DNA of 64,000 nt, from NCBI GenBank assembly GCA_029852735.1, contig CM056816.1:3003001-3067000 (forward strand). Reading direction: 5' to 3'. The DNA comes from Persea americana (Eukaryota > Streptophyta > Magnoliopsida > Laurales > Lauraceae). Under the pieces are notes generated by a model. It searched no databases. It was not told where the DNA came from and worked only from the letters and a program-made list of their open reading frames with translations. The translations under genes and the position numbers were made by a program. Positions 37,233 through 48,074 of this stretch are shown piece after piece. Within the stretch, counting starts at the first letter, position 1. Each line of letters opens with the position of its first letter.

Positions 37233-40200
37233 ATGGCCGCTTCCTCTCCTGCTCCCAGCAACAACAGCAACGAGACAGCCACTGCCAACGGAGGCACGCC
37301 TCCTCGACGTTCGGCTCCCTCTGACGCGCCAAGGACGAGCCTCCGCGGCCTCAACAAGCCTAGATGCTCCACTTGTGGCAACGTCGCCCGTTCCAAGTAC
37401 CCCCCTCATATCAAAACACCTTCCTCTCATCATCTAGCTTAACGAATGCAACTAGTTTATAGATTTGTGTAAAGAACTTAGTTTTGGGTTCTTATCCTTT
37501 CATCAATTCATCATGCTGTTTTGGGAATCTTTTGTGGGCTTTCGTGATCTGCCTTTTTTTATGGATGTTTGTAGATTTATGGGTTGTTTTTACGATGGGT
37601 TTCTTTGATTTGGGGTTCTGCGGTGAGAGAACCCTTTTGGGTTTGTTTGAACTTATGGGTTTTTAATCGGATGAATTCCGCATGTCGTTTTGGTGGTGTT
37701 TTTTCTTTTGGGGTTTCATTGTTATGCTTATTCATGAATTTTTTTAGGTTTATGGGTTCTTGCATGATCAGTTGTGTTGTTTGTTTTGATTTGATATCAT
37801 ATGACGATGAAAACTCCAGCGGCATAATCTTTTGAGTACCAGGGTTTTAGCTGCAATCTTCTTTGGTGTCTATTCAAATGATCCCTATCGATGCAACTTG
37901 TGGGGCTATATTTCACTCTACTTACTTTAGCAGTTTATAATTCTGGCATCCTTTTGCACTAATGTGGTTTGGCGGTAGTTTTTTTTTTGGGCGAGGATGG
38001 GTATGATGACCTAAGTGATGTAGCTCATCCTGGTGGAAGTTGTAGTATTGAATGCATTAACCTTGATATGTGGGTCACGGCCAACACTAGAAAAGAAGCC
38101 CCCATAAGCTAGAATTAGCACAAACAGTAAAAATTCAAACTCACCAGTTGCACGAAACAGTCACAGAAAAGAAATCAGCAACAGAAGTGGAGTAATTCAG
38201 CCCTACAATCATGCTGAAGAAATCCGTCTACCATGTGTGAGTACGCTGCCCACCTAAGGTTCAAAACTGCCAGTAGATAACTCGGCCAATATGTATTCTG
38301 CCCACAATAGCAGTTGAACATGCTAACCCAGTCTGAATATCGATATAATTGACCCCCATCTTCATGTAAAATCTGCTGCAACGCGGGACAGAATTGCACG
38401 AGAGTTTTAGTACTGGATTTTGAAACCAATAGTTCCACTCTTGGGACTCTTTTTATTTTTATTTTTATCGATAACTGTAAATTTTATCAAATAGAAAGGA
38501 AAGAGCAAGGAACGGCAAGATAAATATAAACAAGAGTGTGTTCCGGTATAGGACTATACCGGACATCGACCACATCTACATAACAGTAGCATCTAAATTA
38601 CATGAGTGATCAACCCCCTGCTTAGCAAGACTTTCCACTGAACTATTGGCGGACCTACTTATATGCTTGAAAGACACCAGGACCGAGACGCTAAAAGGTG
38701 AATCTCATTAAAGTAGAACTACATCTTCCAAGGACAGTTAAAAGAGTTCACTCAAGATATGTCATTGAAAGAATCACTCTCTACTATGAGATGTTGCTGG
38801 TATAGGGAGCAGAAAATGCAAAGAGCCTCCAGAATAACCAAGACTACAGCTTCATTTGAATCTTGAATTCTAACATGCTTAGAGAATATATGCAATACTT
38901 CTCACTTTGTCGTTCTTAATACCCCATCTATGCCCGCCAACTCCAGCTTACCCCTTGCTGCACCATCCACATTAAACTTTAGGACTTTTATCATCGGAGG
39001 ACACCAAGATACTTTCCTTTTCTTCTTTGAGGCACCCACCTTTAAACAAGCACTAATATTATCAATTGTAAGGTCTGAAAATTCCTTACTAATACGTGCC
39101 CTTTTTGCAATCTTCCATGCCACCATTGAAATAGTACCCTCACATGCCGATTCTTCCTATTAAAAATTCTCACATTCCTCTCTTTTTCAAATAGACCAAA
39201 GAATGGAAAAGGGAATGAGCCCCCACAGACGCAATTCACATCCTGCCATAGGTTAACCTCTTCAACCCTCAAGAAGCCCTGATAAAGAAGTTGGGAAACG
39301 ACCATTCAAAAAAATAAAAAATAAAAATAAAAGAAGTTGGGAAACACCAATCAACACTGATTTCTTTAGGGAAATGTCTCCATTTAGCCGATGACACATT
39401 GCAATGAATAAAAAAGGTGATCTATAGACTCCCTCTCCCTTGCACAAAAGCTATGCATGTCTGATATAGAATCCCTCCACAATCCCCTCCCCCCCAAATT
39501 ATCTATTACCGAGATCTTGCTTGCCGCTGCCAACCAACAAAAGGCCTCCACTCTAAGGGGAGCCATACCCATTTAAACAGCAGCACATGATGGTCGTGCC
39601 TTGATTATTGGGTCCAACTCTCTTTGAAAAGACTTTGATGAGAAAAGTCCTGAATAATTAAGCCTTCGAAAATATGAGAATTTGGACTCTTAATCTGTTT
39701 CATTATTGATCTGGAAGGATCCCATTGAGATTTCCAACACTTGGCAGAAAAATCAGTACAAATAATCAGTTTTGACTATCTAATAGTAGCTGGAACAAGC
39801 AGGAATCAATTGAGCAGCAGGTCTTGTTGCTTCACTGATTATTTTTTCTCGCTTCAGTTTGCTTTATTTGCTGAAATCTAGAAGTGATGGACCCAAGTTC
39901 TTTCAGATCTTTCATGAAATGGTGAAAACTGTCGTCGTACATTCACCCATGGTTGCTACTTTCATTTTGTTTCAGTTATGATAGGCGTAACTTTTCTTCA
40001 GTCACTAATCCAAACAGAATACTTTCAGCTGTAACTCTGGTCCATTTCAGTGAAATGGACTCACAGCACAAGCACCCACTATTTTATATTTTCCCAGTCT
40101 CTCTTTTTTGTTTCTGAACCAAGTGAACTTAATAAAACTCTGAAATAGGGGGCATAAAGGTCTTTCTACCACCATTCCCGAAATAATGGAGTAAGAGGGT

Positions 40201-42659
40201 TTTGAGTCATGTTTACCTGTGTAAGATTTAGGGAGAAATCATTATTCCTTTTATTTTTAATACGAGATAGAGGTCAAATGATAATTTGTATTCTTGTGAC
40301 TCTAGTCTACTGCAATGCATATAGGTTTTTTCCCTTGTTATTGGTGACATGAAACCACAACCTCGTGGTGCGAAAATGAGCATCTTCCATCTGTGCTATG
40401 GGCTCTTGTTCATATGTATAATGTTGTAAGCATGTGGTTATATGTGTTACTTTACTTCATCTTTTACCCCATTTTTTAGTTTTCTATATTTTTTTAATTA
40501 TGAGAAAAGAAATCCCAAATTGGACTAAGGTTTCTATTCAGAGGTGAACTGAAAATTGCCTCCAAGGTGAAATCAACAACTGCAAACTATGATGCACTGA
40601 TACTTCAAAATCTTCAAAATGGGCAATGTATTATGTCTTATTGTATCCGATGCTTCACTTTTTATGTGTAAAATCTGAGTCTATGTTGTATCCATGCTGT
40701 GTCTGGGCATCATAGACTACAAACCTCGCATGATGTGATATTTCGAACAAAAACCTTTTTTTACATTATCAAGCACTTTTATGCCATCTGATAGAGGTAT
40801 ACAAGGTATTTCTTCCCCTGTTACTTGCCAAACGCATCTTTTGACCACTTCTTGGATATTTTCTTATGCATCCTTAATTCATGCACTATGATTTGAAGTT
40901 TGAACTATTTTGAGCCTATATTTTTTTACTTAGCAATTAGTTTCATATGAATCACATATAGATTAATTTAATTGTTTAACTTCTACACTTAAAAAACTTC
41001 AAATTAATGGCAAGAGACTCTATAAGGCCCAATAGACTCAACAATTTAGGATCTTGTAGTGCTATTAGTTTCTCACCATCATCATTGAAACCTTATCTCA
41101 TCTATCTTGAGTTGGCTTGATAGGTTCTCATCGTGTATGTATGTATGCGCCAATTATCAGGTGTGCCTTGCGCGAGGGGCCCACCTGCCGAGTGGACCAA
41201 AAAATCCCCCAAATGGACTATACACCTTAAACTTGTGGAGCTCAGATGAGGATGATTAGTCGGGGCTGATTTTTTGTAGAGATGTGGAGCCCGGGGTGAT
41301 ACTCAAATCCCCCGCACCCCCGGTCCCAGCCCCATGCGGGGCCCCAAAGCCAGGTGCGCATTCACCCACAATAGTATATGGCGCCTGGGCGTTTGAAAAA
41401 GAGAAACGCCCCATGCGTTTGACGAATCAAACAAGGATGGGGTGTACTTACATTAATTACTGTTGTCTGGAAAAAAATGGAAGGCAAATGGATTAGAAGA
41501 CTCCTAACATCTATTTCCTGATTTTTCTCACCTAATTTACAACTCCTCAAATTCTCTCCTAAAGAAGAGGAGAGAAAATAGTTGTACACTCCTTGATGTG
41601 CCGACTTATTCAAGTCATCACAAACATTACCTATTTTGGAGTTACGTATTCATCCTTTTTAATGCTCTTCATACCTTATCTATTTTGGTAAAACTAGTTA
41701 TTGAATTCCTATTGTTTAGCAAAGAGATTGAATCCCTACTAATTAGGCCTCATCTTTTTTATTTTGAGTAAATTTGAATTTCTCATTAGTTGCAAGTCAA
41801 ATAGGTATCGAGAGCTTTTTTATGGGTGCCTGGATTTCAAGGCATAGCAATTATTCCTGGTAACTTGTGTCACACATTCGTTGGCTACTAAAGAAGGAAA
41901 AAAATAGCTCTTTTTGAGACGTATGAGGAATTCTTCAGAATGCCCTCTCAAAAAGGTGGGAGCCTTTTGAATCTGAAGGCTTTAAAATAAGCCGTATAAA
42001 GACGGTATATATGGATTGTAACTTCAGTAGGCATATAGAAAGAGTTGAAACTATTGTGAGAATTGAAGACATGAGATACCACAAAGTGATTCTTTCCATT
42101 ACAAAGGATGGGCATATTGATGAAATGTCGAATATAGGATAAAAGCGAGACGTTTGAAGTGGAGACTTGTTTCTGGAGTGCTTTGTGACTACCGAGTGCC
42201 AACAAGACTAAAGGAAAAATTTTATAGGATAACAATTAAACCAGCTATGACCTATGGAGCAGAATGTTGGTCAATCAGGATGCAACGTATGCACAAAATG
42301 GATGTAACAGAGATGAAAATGTTGAGGTGGATGTGTGGTAAAACTCAATAGGATAAAATTAGAAAAGAGCGCTTTTTAGAGCATTTAGGTGTAGCAATAA
42401 TATGAGAAAAATTAGAAAAACTCATTTGAGATGGTTTGGGATGCCCAATGTAAGCCGACAATTGCGCTAGTAAGGAAAAGCTTGGCTATGAAGGTTGATG
42501 GCCCACTAAAAGTGGTAGGCCAAAGAGGACGTTGATGGAGGTAGTAAAAATAAATATGAAGCAGTGTAACTTATCCGAGGATTTGACTCAAGATAGATCG
42601 AAATGGAGCAACATAATTTGTGTAGCCAACCCCAAGATAGTTGGGACAAGGCTTTGATG

Positions 42660-42748
<89 letters not shown>

Positions 42749-45700
42749 CAAAACTCCCCTCCTAAAAAAGGTGCCTTTTTCCTGCTCTATAACATCCAAT
42801 AAGAAATGGATGTATTTAATATTATTCCGATGGCTATATGTTGGATTGAGTGTCCAGCCGAATGGGGAGAAAAAAAGAGAGAAAAACAAGGAACCATTAA
42901 GTGGTTTCCTTCTTTCTTATATGTTTTGCTTTCTTTCTAAAATTAATATGGTCCCCACAAATGATTTAGCTAATTGTATTTGTATGATATTTTTACAGCA
43001 GGTCCCATTATTTAGATGGTATGATCATATCTAAATCCTTTGATTCCAAATTTAATAATTCATTAGTGGGGCCATCTTATAAAATCGGTCGGCCTACTAG
43101 GATACTTAATTCATCTTTTGAATAATCATGATGGACCAACTAATTGTACTTGTGTATGGTCTTTTTATAGTGGGTCCCATAAACTTGATTTATAATTTTT
43201 TTAAACGAGGAAATTTTGCAAATGGAGTCCATTTACAAAGATCCAAGTGGTCAAATAAATTGGACCGATTGGTTCATGCCCAAAAATTGCAGTGACATCT
43301 TATTTTAAAAAGGAGAAGTAGGACTGATGGGTTTGTGCCCTATAAACTTGCCATAACTTCTTGTTTTAAAATGGAAAAGAGGTAAGAAAGTTAGTTTAGC
43401 TTTGTTTTTTAGTGGATAAGGATGCCAACTAAGCAACCCCTATCATTAATTCCTTTCCTCATTTTATTGGTTAAACAAGAGGGGGCGTTTTTCTTCTCCA
43501 AAAAGCCTGGGTGTTTTCTAGCGTGCCTCGTATATATATTTCCAACTTTTTGAACACTGGGAATTTTGTTTCTTTAGGCCTTAAAAGGTCACATTGTATA
43601 GGCTGATTTGCACATATTGGCTGTATTGCTGTTATGTATTAGACTTCTCAGCTGGCCAATATGCTCTGGCAACAATATTTTGAACCTTATTCACTTGTTT
43701 CATAAAAATGGCCAAACTAGTCAATTTCAAGATTTTTTTTTTCAATTACAGTTGCTTTTCTCAAGTTTGTTCAAAGAAAATCAAGGTTTGGAGTTGGTAT
43801 GTGTAAATTGTAAGTTGTAACGACTAATGAAGCAAATCTGGGTTGTGTCAGTTTAAATTTCAAGTTGATCAGCACCCAAAGTAAGTTGGACATGATTGGA
43901 TTTTGTAGTTTCTATTTCATATTGGAATACGGGGACTTTGAGTTGCTTTTCCTTTGGATCAAATTTTCCTTTGTGGGCTTGCTAAAGGCAAACTCTCAAA
44001 TGTCTGTTCCTTCTTCTGTTGCCTTTTGGCTGTTTTTCAGCGAAGTGCCTGTACCCATAAAAAAAATAAAAATCAATAGATAAACTACCCATCTTTGGAT
44101 GTTCACACTTGTTTCTTCTTGACTCTGGAGTATCTTTCTGTGCCTTTCCTTTTTCTTTTTTTTTAAATCTGTGCTCATCTTTTTTATGAAGTTAGAAATC
44201 ACAATGAACTGGCTTGATATAACCTTATGGATGTGTTATATTTGCTATCTGATTCCTATGGAGCCTTTTCTATTGTAATTTTCCAGACATATAAGCATAC
44301 ACATATGAATTGTGACTTCTTACAATGTGCCCCTTGTTTGCTATCCAGGTGCCCATTTCATTCATGCAAGAGTTGCTGCTCAACTGCTCAAAATCCTTGT
44401 CCTATTCATGGTATGCATATTTTATATTGACAATAAACCTTTTTTTTTTTTTTTTAGCATTTCCCATTTTCTCTATAAAGGTTTGTTGAAGCATATTTTG
44501 GCCTCTTGTTTTTTATATTATGGCACAACTATTGAGGGAAAACCTGTTACTGTTTTCCTTTTCATCTTTTTTTTCTACTCTTTTTCCTGATGTTAAGTTT
44601 ACTATTTATATTGGTGCAAAGTATTTATGTTTGCCCTGATATATTTCTATATGAAGAAACGTTCAGTGAACTTGGGGCTGCCGTTGGAAGGAAATGATGA
44701 GTCTTTCCCTGAATTTCCTTGACTATATCAACTAATGGGAGTCAGGTGTCTAAAGATCTGCTGACCATGAATTGAACTGGTCCTCTTTCAGTATCAATGT
44801 TTTTTATGAATCAATTTTGTGTTATACTTTTCTCTGAAACATTTCTATAGATGTGTTGGCATACTGGGTTTAGTGGTGGTTCTTTGTGACGCTTGTAAGT
44901 TGCCTGAAACCAGCATATATGTTTGTTGCGTTAACAGATACCTTTTACACATACCGAGTATTTGAACATGGAATCATGAACTAACATTATTGTAGATACT
45001 GGTTGAGACGTTGCATGATGGACCTAAACTTTTACTTCCATCAGGATATGGTCACAAATTTTTAGTATGCTAGCATTCCTGGCTCATCTCCTCTTCTTTT
45101 CTGTAACTTTCTTGTTTAAAACATTGCAGTTCTGAAATCGAATGCCACTTTACCAGACAGACCAGTTCCATCCAGCACTCCTTTGCTTGACCAGCCTTCC
45201 ACTGATGCTCCTCCCTCAGGGTAAGTCACTAAAGACGAAGCACCTTACCAGTAGATACAGAATCCCCTATTTTGCTTGAAAAACTTTCAAACATTTCTAT
45301 ACTGGATTCCTTCAGATGTTCTCTAAGACCTCCTTCACATCGGCAACTTTCCAACAAGTATGCTCAGTACAATGGAGCTCAAGTTCGAACAAGGAGGCCA
45401 TTGACCCTGAAGGTGCATATTGAACCTTCTAATGTCCCCGAGATCCCACTTTTAGTAGGCTTTGCTGATTGCTGGATCTTGTTTTCAGGATGCTGCAGCT
45501 ATAAATTCATGGAGGTTTTCAAAGCTAAAGGAATACAATGACCAAAACATAGAGGCTGAAAGTGAAGAATTTGACAGGTACATGCAGAATGTCAGTTTAC
45601 TGGAGGAATCATTTCTTGTTAATACATCATTGGAGGGGTTTGTCCAAGATGTCCTCCCTGCACAGCTTTCTGCTACCTTGTCGGCTGAGGATGAGACAGA

Positions 45701-46292
45701 GAAACTGATCTTGGGAATGAAAGCAAAGCTGAAGTCCAATGTGGAGAGAGCAGATAAATACAGAGAGAGAATACGAGAACTCATAGATAGGGGATTTAAG
45801 AGATTGCGGAAATGGGAGTTTGATGATGAGGGGGGCTCAACCAATTTGGATGACTACAATGGTGAGAGAGAACTTAAAAAGCCTAAGAAGGTTGAAAAAT
45901 TTCAGGCGGAAAGGACAACTGCAATAAATGATCTTCTTGATAAATTGAACAAAGCTGGAAGTAAAGAAGAGCTAAAATCCTGCTTGGAGATGAAGGTGAA
46001 GTTGTTTAATCACGAGGAAGTGGCTGATCCATTAGCTTCTGGAAAATCTGACTCCCATCCAAGTAAGGATGGTCAAATTTCAGAGGAGCAGAATGACAAG
46101 GATGCTTCATGTCAAATTTCAGAGGAACAGAATGACAAGGATGCTTCATTACCTAGACATGAGTTTGACATGGAAATATCTTCTTCGCCTTATTCGCTGC
46201 CAAAGTTGTGGAGGACTGCTGAAATCAATCAAGAAATGCTCTCTGGTATCGACATGCAGTTTTCCTCACTTAATCAAATTGCAAACCTTTGA
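37233..46292 (+). CDS. SHI/STY-like cysteine zinc-finger protein (five exons)
   Basis: Exons 37233-37396, 44349-44410, 45130-45220, 45316-45412 and 45489-46292 join in phase to 405 codons plus stop. Residues 1-40 are Ser/Ala/Pro/Thr-rich. GLNKPRC starts a Cys module with Cys at 45, 48, 56, 61, 64, 65 and 72 plus His 75: CX2CX7CX4CX2C2X6C, the spacing of the RING-like zinc finger of SHI/STY/LRP1 transcription factors. The SHI core Gln-Ala-Lys-Lys is replaced (CGNVARSKC) and no IGGH domain is seen, so this is a separate plant family, uncharacterised as far as I know. A Pro-rich linker, QVRTRRPLTLK and INSWRFSKLKEYND follow. The last 267 residues are highly charged and probably helical, with Lys/Arg-rich stretches that could be nuclear signals. 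ATG context GAAATGGCC is good. Zinc binding is inferred; DNA or protein target is unknown. Confidence 0.88.
38452..39680 (-). mobile_element. 5'-truncated L1-type LINE (RT zinc-binding and RNase H remnants)
   Basis: On the minus strand, broken frames show the reverse-transcriptase zinc-binding region (VEAFCWLAAASKISVIDNL..., ...ESIDHLFYSL, about 39560-39390), then KERNVRIFNRKN, then the RNase H start VLKFNVDGAARGK (about 38990-38940). It ends in a (TTTTTA)n tail on the plus strand at 38452-38468. TTGGGACTCT at 38441-38450 and TTTGGACTCT at 39681-39690 look like a target-site duplication (9 of 10), which sets the ends. Several stops and frame changes make it inactive. It shares the RNase H motif with the LINE at 1185-1999. 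Confidence 0.82.
41073..41130 (-). repeat. RTE-type LINE 3' tail relic
   Basis: CACCATCATCATTGAAACCTTATCTCATC...GTTGGCTTGATAGG corresponds in inverse orientation to the terminal 50 bp of plant RTE elements (compare 42630-42660). No body is attached. Confidence 0.5.
41930..42680 (+). mobile_element. RTE-type LINE 3' fragment (inactive)
   Basis: Degenerate plus-strand frames read as the C-terminal part of an RTE reverse transcriptase: GFKISRIKTVYMDCNF (about 41970-42020), KDGHIDE, then MKWRLVSGVLCDYRVP, FYRITIKPAMTYGAECW, EMKMLRWMCGKT (42154-42348), then LRWFG and the terminal GGGACAAGGCTTTGATGAT. It is broken by several stops and frameshifts. The 3' end runs into TA then GA microsatellites, typical of RTE elements, which end in short tandem repeats. 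Confidence 0.85.
42657..42743. repeat. Compound (TA)n(GA)n microsatellite at the RTE 3' end
   Basis: About 23 bp of TA followed by about 63 bp of GA, attached directly to the RTE terminus. The resulting alternating Glu-Arg frame is not a gene. Confidence 0.95.
46072..46149 (+). repeat. 39-bp tandem duplication inside the zinc-finger gene CDS
   Basis: Two units of 39 bp, 46072-46110 and 46111-46149, differ at only one base seen (GAGGAGCAG versus GAGGAACAG). They encode two in-frame copies of a 13-residue acidic peptide (QISEEQNDKDAS plus one residue). The near identity suggests a recent duplication. Confidence 0.95.
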
Positions 46293-46500
46293 CATCAGGG
46301 CGGATTGTTTAGAAGTTCAACTTTGTTAACTTTATATTCGAATCTAGCTATTATTCCTCAAGCTTCATAAAGTTGAAGCACGAAATTGCATTTAAGAAAT
46401 ATTTTCAGAGAAGGTTTAAGGTGCTTTAATTCCATGGCTGTATCATAGGGCTGAATGGCAGTCAAGCCATGTTCATTGTTGAACTAAATGTGTCATAAGC

Positions 46501-46822
46501 TTGTTTGTTTGCATGGAATTGAATTTCTATGAATTCTAAGAGTGTTCTTTGAAGTGATTAAAATTGGAGAAACAAAGGTGAAGATCCATAATTAATGGCC
46601 ATTATCCAATCTCCCTCTGATGGAAAATGAATTAATGGAGACAGTAAATGAATACCTGGCCATCACCATGTAAGTTAAACTCTAGGAAAGTTTAGGTTCC
46701 ATCTATATCTCCACTTTATATCCTTCAACACTCCTCTTTAATAATCCTTTGGTGGAGATTATTTCACCACGAATTCCTATGCATTTAATTCCTTGTAAAA
46801 AAATAAAAAAAACACCCCCTTA
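46501..46822. mobile_element. MITE, copy A of a family with TTTGTTTGCATGGAATT-type ends
   Basis: The left end TTGTTTGTTTGCATGGAATTG is matched inverted by CCTTGTAAAA... preceded by GAATTCCTATGCATTTAATT at 46771-46790. Interior features (GTTCTTTGAAGTGATTAAAATTGG; GGAGATTATTT) recur in copies at 47328 and 63390. No coding capacity. Confidence 0.6.
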
Positions 46823-47327
46823 GAGGTGTGATATTTGCAGGCTATAATGTTGATGGTGTAAGACATGCCATGTCATGAATATAGACACAGCAGGGACATG
46901 GATTTTAAATATAAAACTTACATAATGGATATGATATAATATGGATACAGTGCCTGGTTTGTTTGAAGTGTTCATATATCATACTTTGTAGGTGTCCATT
47001 AGTAATGATATGCTAGTGCCACTGCCACTACGTAAGAATCTATTTTATTTGTATTGGCAAATTATATTATGAAAATGTTGTTTTTTGTTTTTTCTTTCAT
47101 TGAGAAGAGGATTTCCCCCCTCCATTAAGGATTTGACCATGTAATGCAAATTATCCACTTTTTAGGTGTAATTTTACAATGGAAAGTGTGGATCTGCTGG
47201 ATTGGATGCTGAGGTTGTTTCTTTCAAGGTTTTAACTACTTCCATTTCCCTTTGCAAATATGATGATCGTTATCATTCTTCGGAGTCAATTGCATAGTTG
47301 GTAGTTTTCATGTTGTTTATTTACTCA

Positions 47328-47623
47328 GGGCCATTTATTTGCATGGAGTTAAATTCATAGAAATTTATGGTAAAATGGGTTCCAAAATTGGATTATTAAA
47401 GAGATGAGAGTTGAACGATATAACAAGGAGATGTGGACCCGACTTTCATATGGTTTAGTTTAATAGGGTTTCGTTTTATCTCCCCTAAATTCAGTTTCCA
47501 TGAAGGAGAGATTATTTGATGGCCGCTTATGGACCTTCACATTTGTTTCTCCAATTTGGATCACTTTAAAATGAGTACTCTTAGAATTTGTAAGAATTCA
47601 ATTTCATACAAACAAATGGGCCC
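47328..47623. mobile_element. MITE, copy B (296 bp, about 40-bp terminal inverted repeats)
   Basis: The left end GGGCCATTTATTTGCATGG and the right end read inverted, GGGCCCATTTGTTTGTATG, continue as imperfect inverted repeats through AAATTCATAGAAATT / GAATTCTTACAAATT. This is the best-preserved member of the family. The interior is AT-rich and non-coding. Confidence 0.75.
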
Positions 47624-48003
47624 TAAATTAATTGAACTATCTCTTGTTCGAAGCAACTTATCTGACACCCTTACTGCATTTTGTAGGTTCACTACTGCAA
47701 GTTGCACCCTTGAGGTTGGGGGTTCTAGTCATGTTATCAATAAAAACCTTAAAAAAAAGAGATTAAGCTCTCCTAAATCTCAAGTTCCTGCTCTCAATGG
47801 ATCACAAGCCCACCTTCTTAGATCATATCCCATTATCCTCTCATCAACTGGAACTTCTAGTTCTACTTATCCTCCTTCCTCTCATAAGTTAAGGATCAAG
47901 ACCCCCCTATCTTTAGTTTATTATGTTCATAGTCTGTACACATCCTTTTATTTTCTTTCTCCTGAGCTCTCTCTTTCTATAAATACATGCTTTTAAAAAA
48001 AGA

Positions 48004-48009
<6 letters not shown>

Positions 48010-48070
<61 letters not shown>
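48010..48070. repeat. (GA)n microsatellite
   Basis: About 60 bp of GA. The Ser-Leu repeat frame on the minus strand is its translation artefact. Confidence 0.95.

Positions 48071-48074
<4 letters not shown>

Larger units (their letters stand above)
37397..44348 (+). other. 6.95-kb first intron of the zinc-finger gene
   Basis: Donor GTACCC at 37397 and acceptor CTATCCAG ending 44348. It splits Lys 55, between the first two cysteines of the finger and the rest. It carries an L1-type LINE, an RTE-type LINE with a long microsatellite tail, another RTE tail relic and a GC-rich patch (41160-41420). No separate gene was found in it. Confidence 0.8.

Noticed and set aside
37098..37433. Minus-strand frames (87-111 codons) opposite the first zinc-finger exon
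   Set aside because: Arg-rich shadows of a GC-rich exon; the plus-strand frame joins in phase to four further conserved exons.
42154..42351. Open frame with a reverse-transcriptase-like sequence as a possible gene
   Set aside because: It is an internal piece of a degenerate RTE LINE with stops and frameshifts on both sides.
42603..43034. 143-codon open frame with long Glu-Arg repeat
   Set aside because: It is the translation of the TA/GA microsatellite at the RTE LINE terminus.
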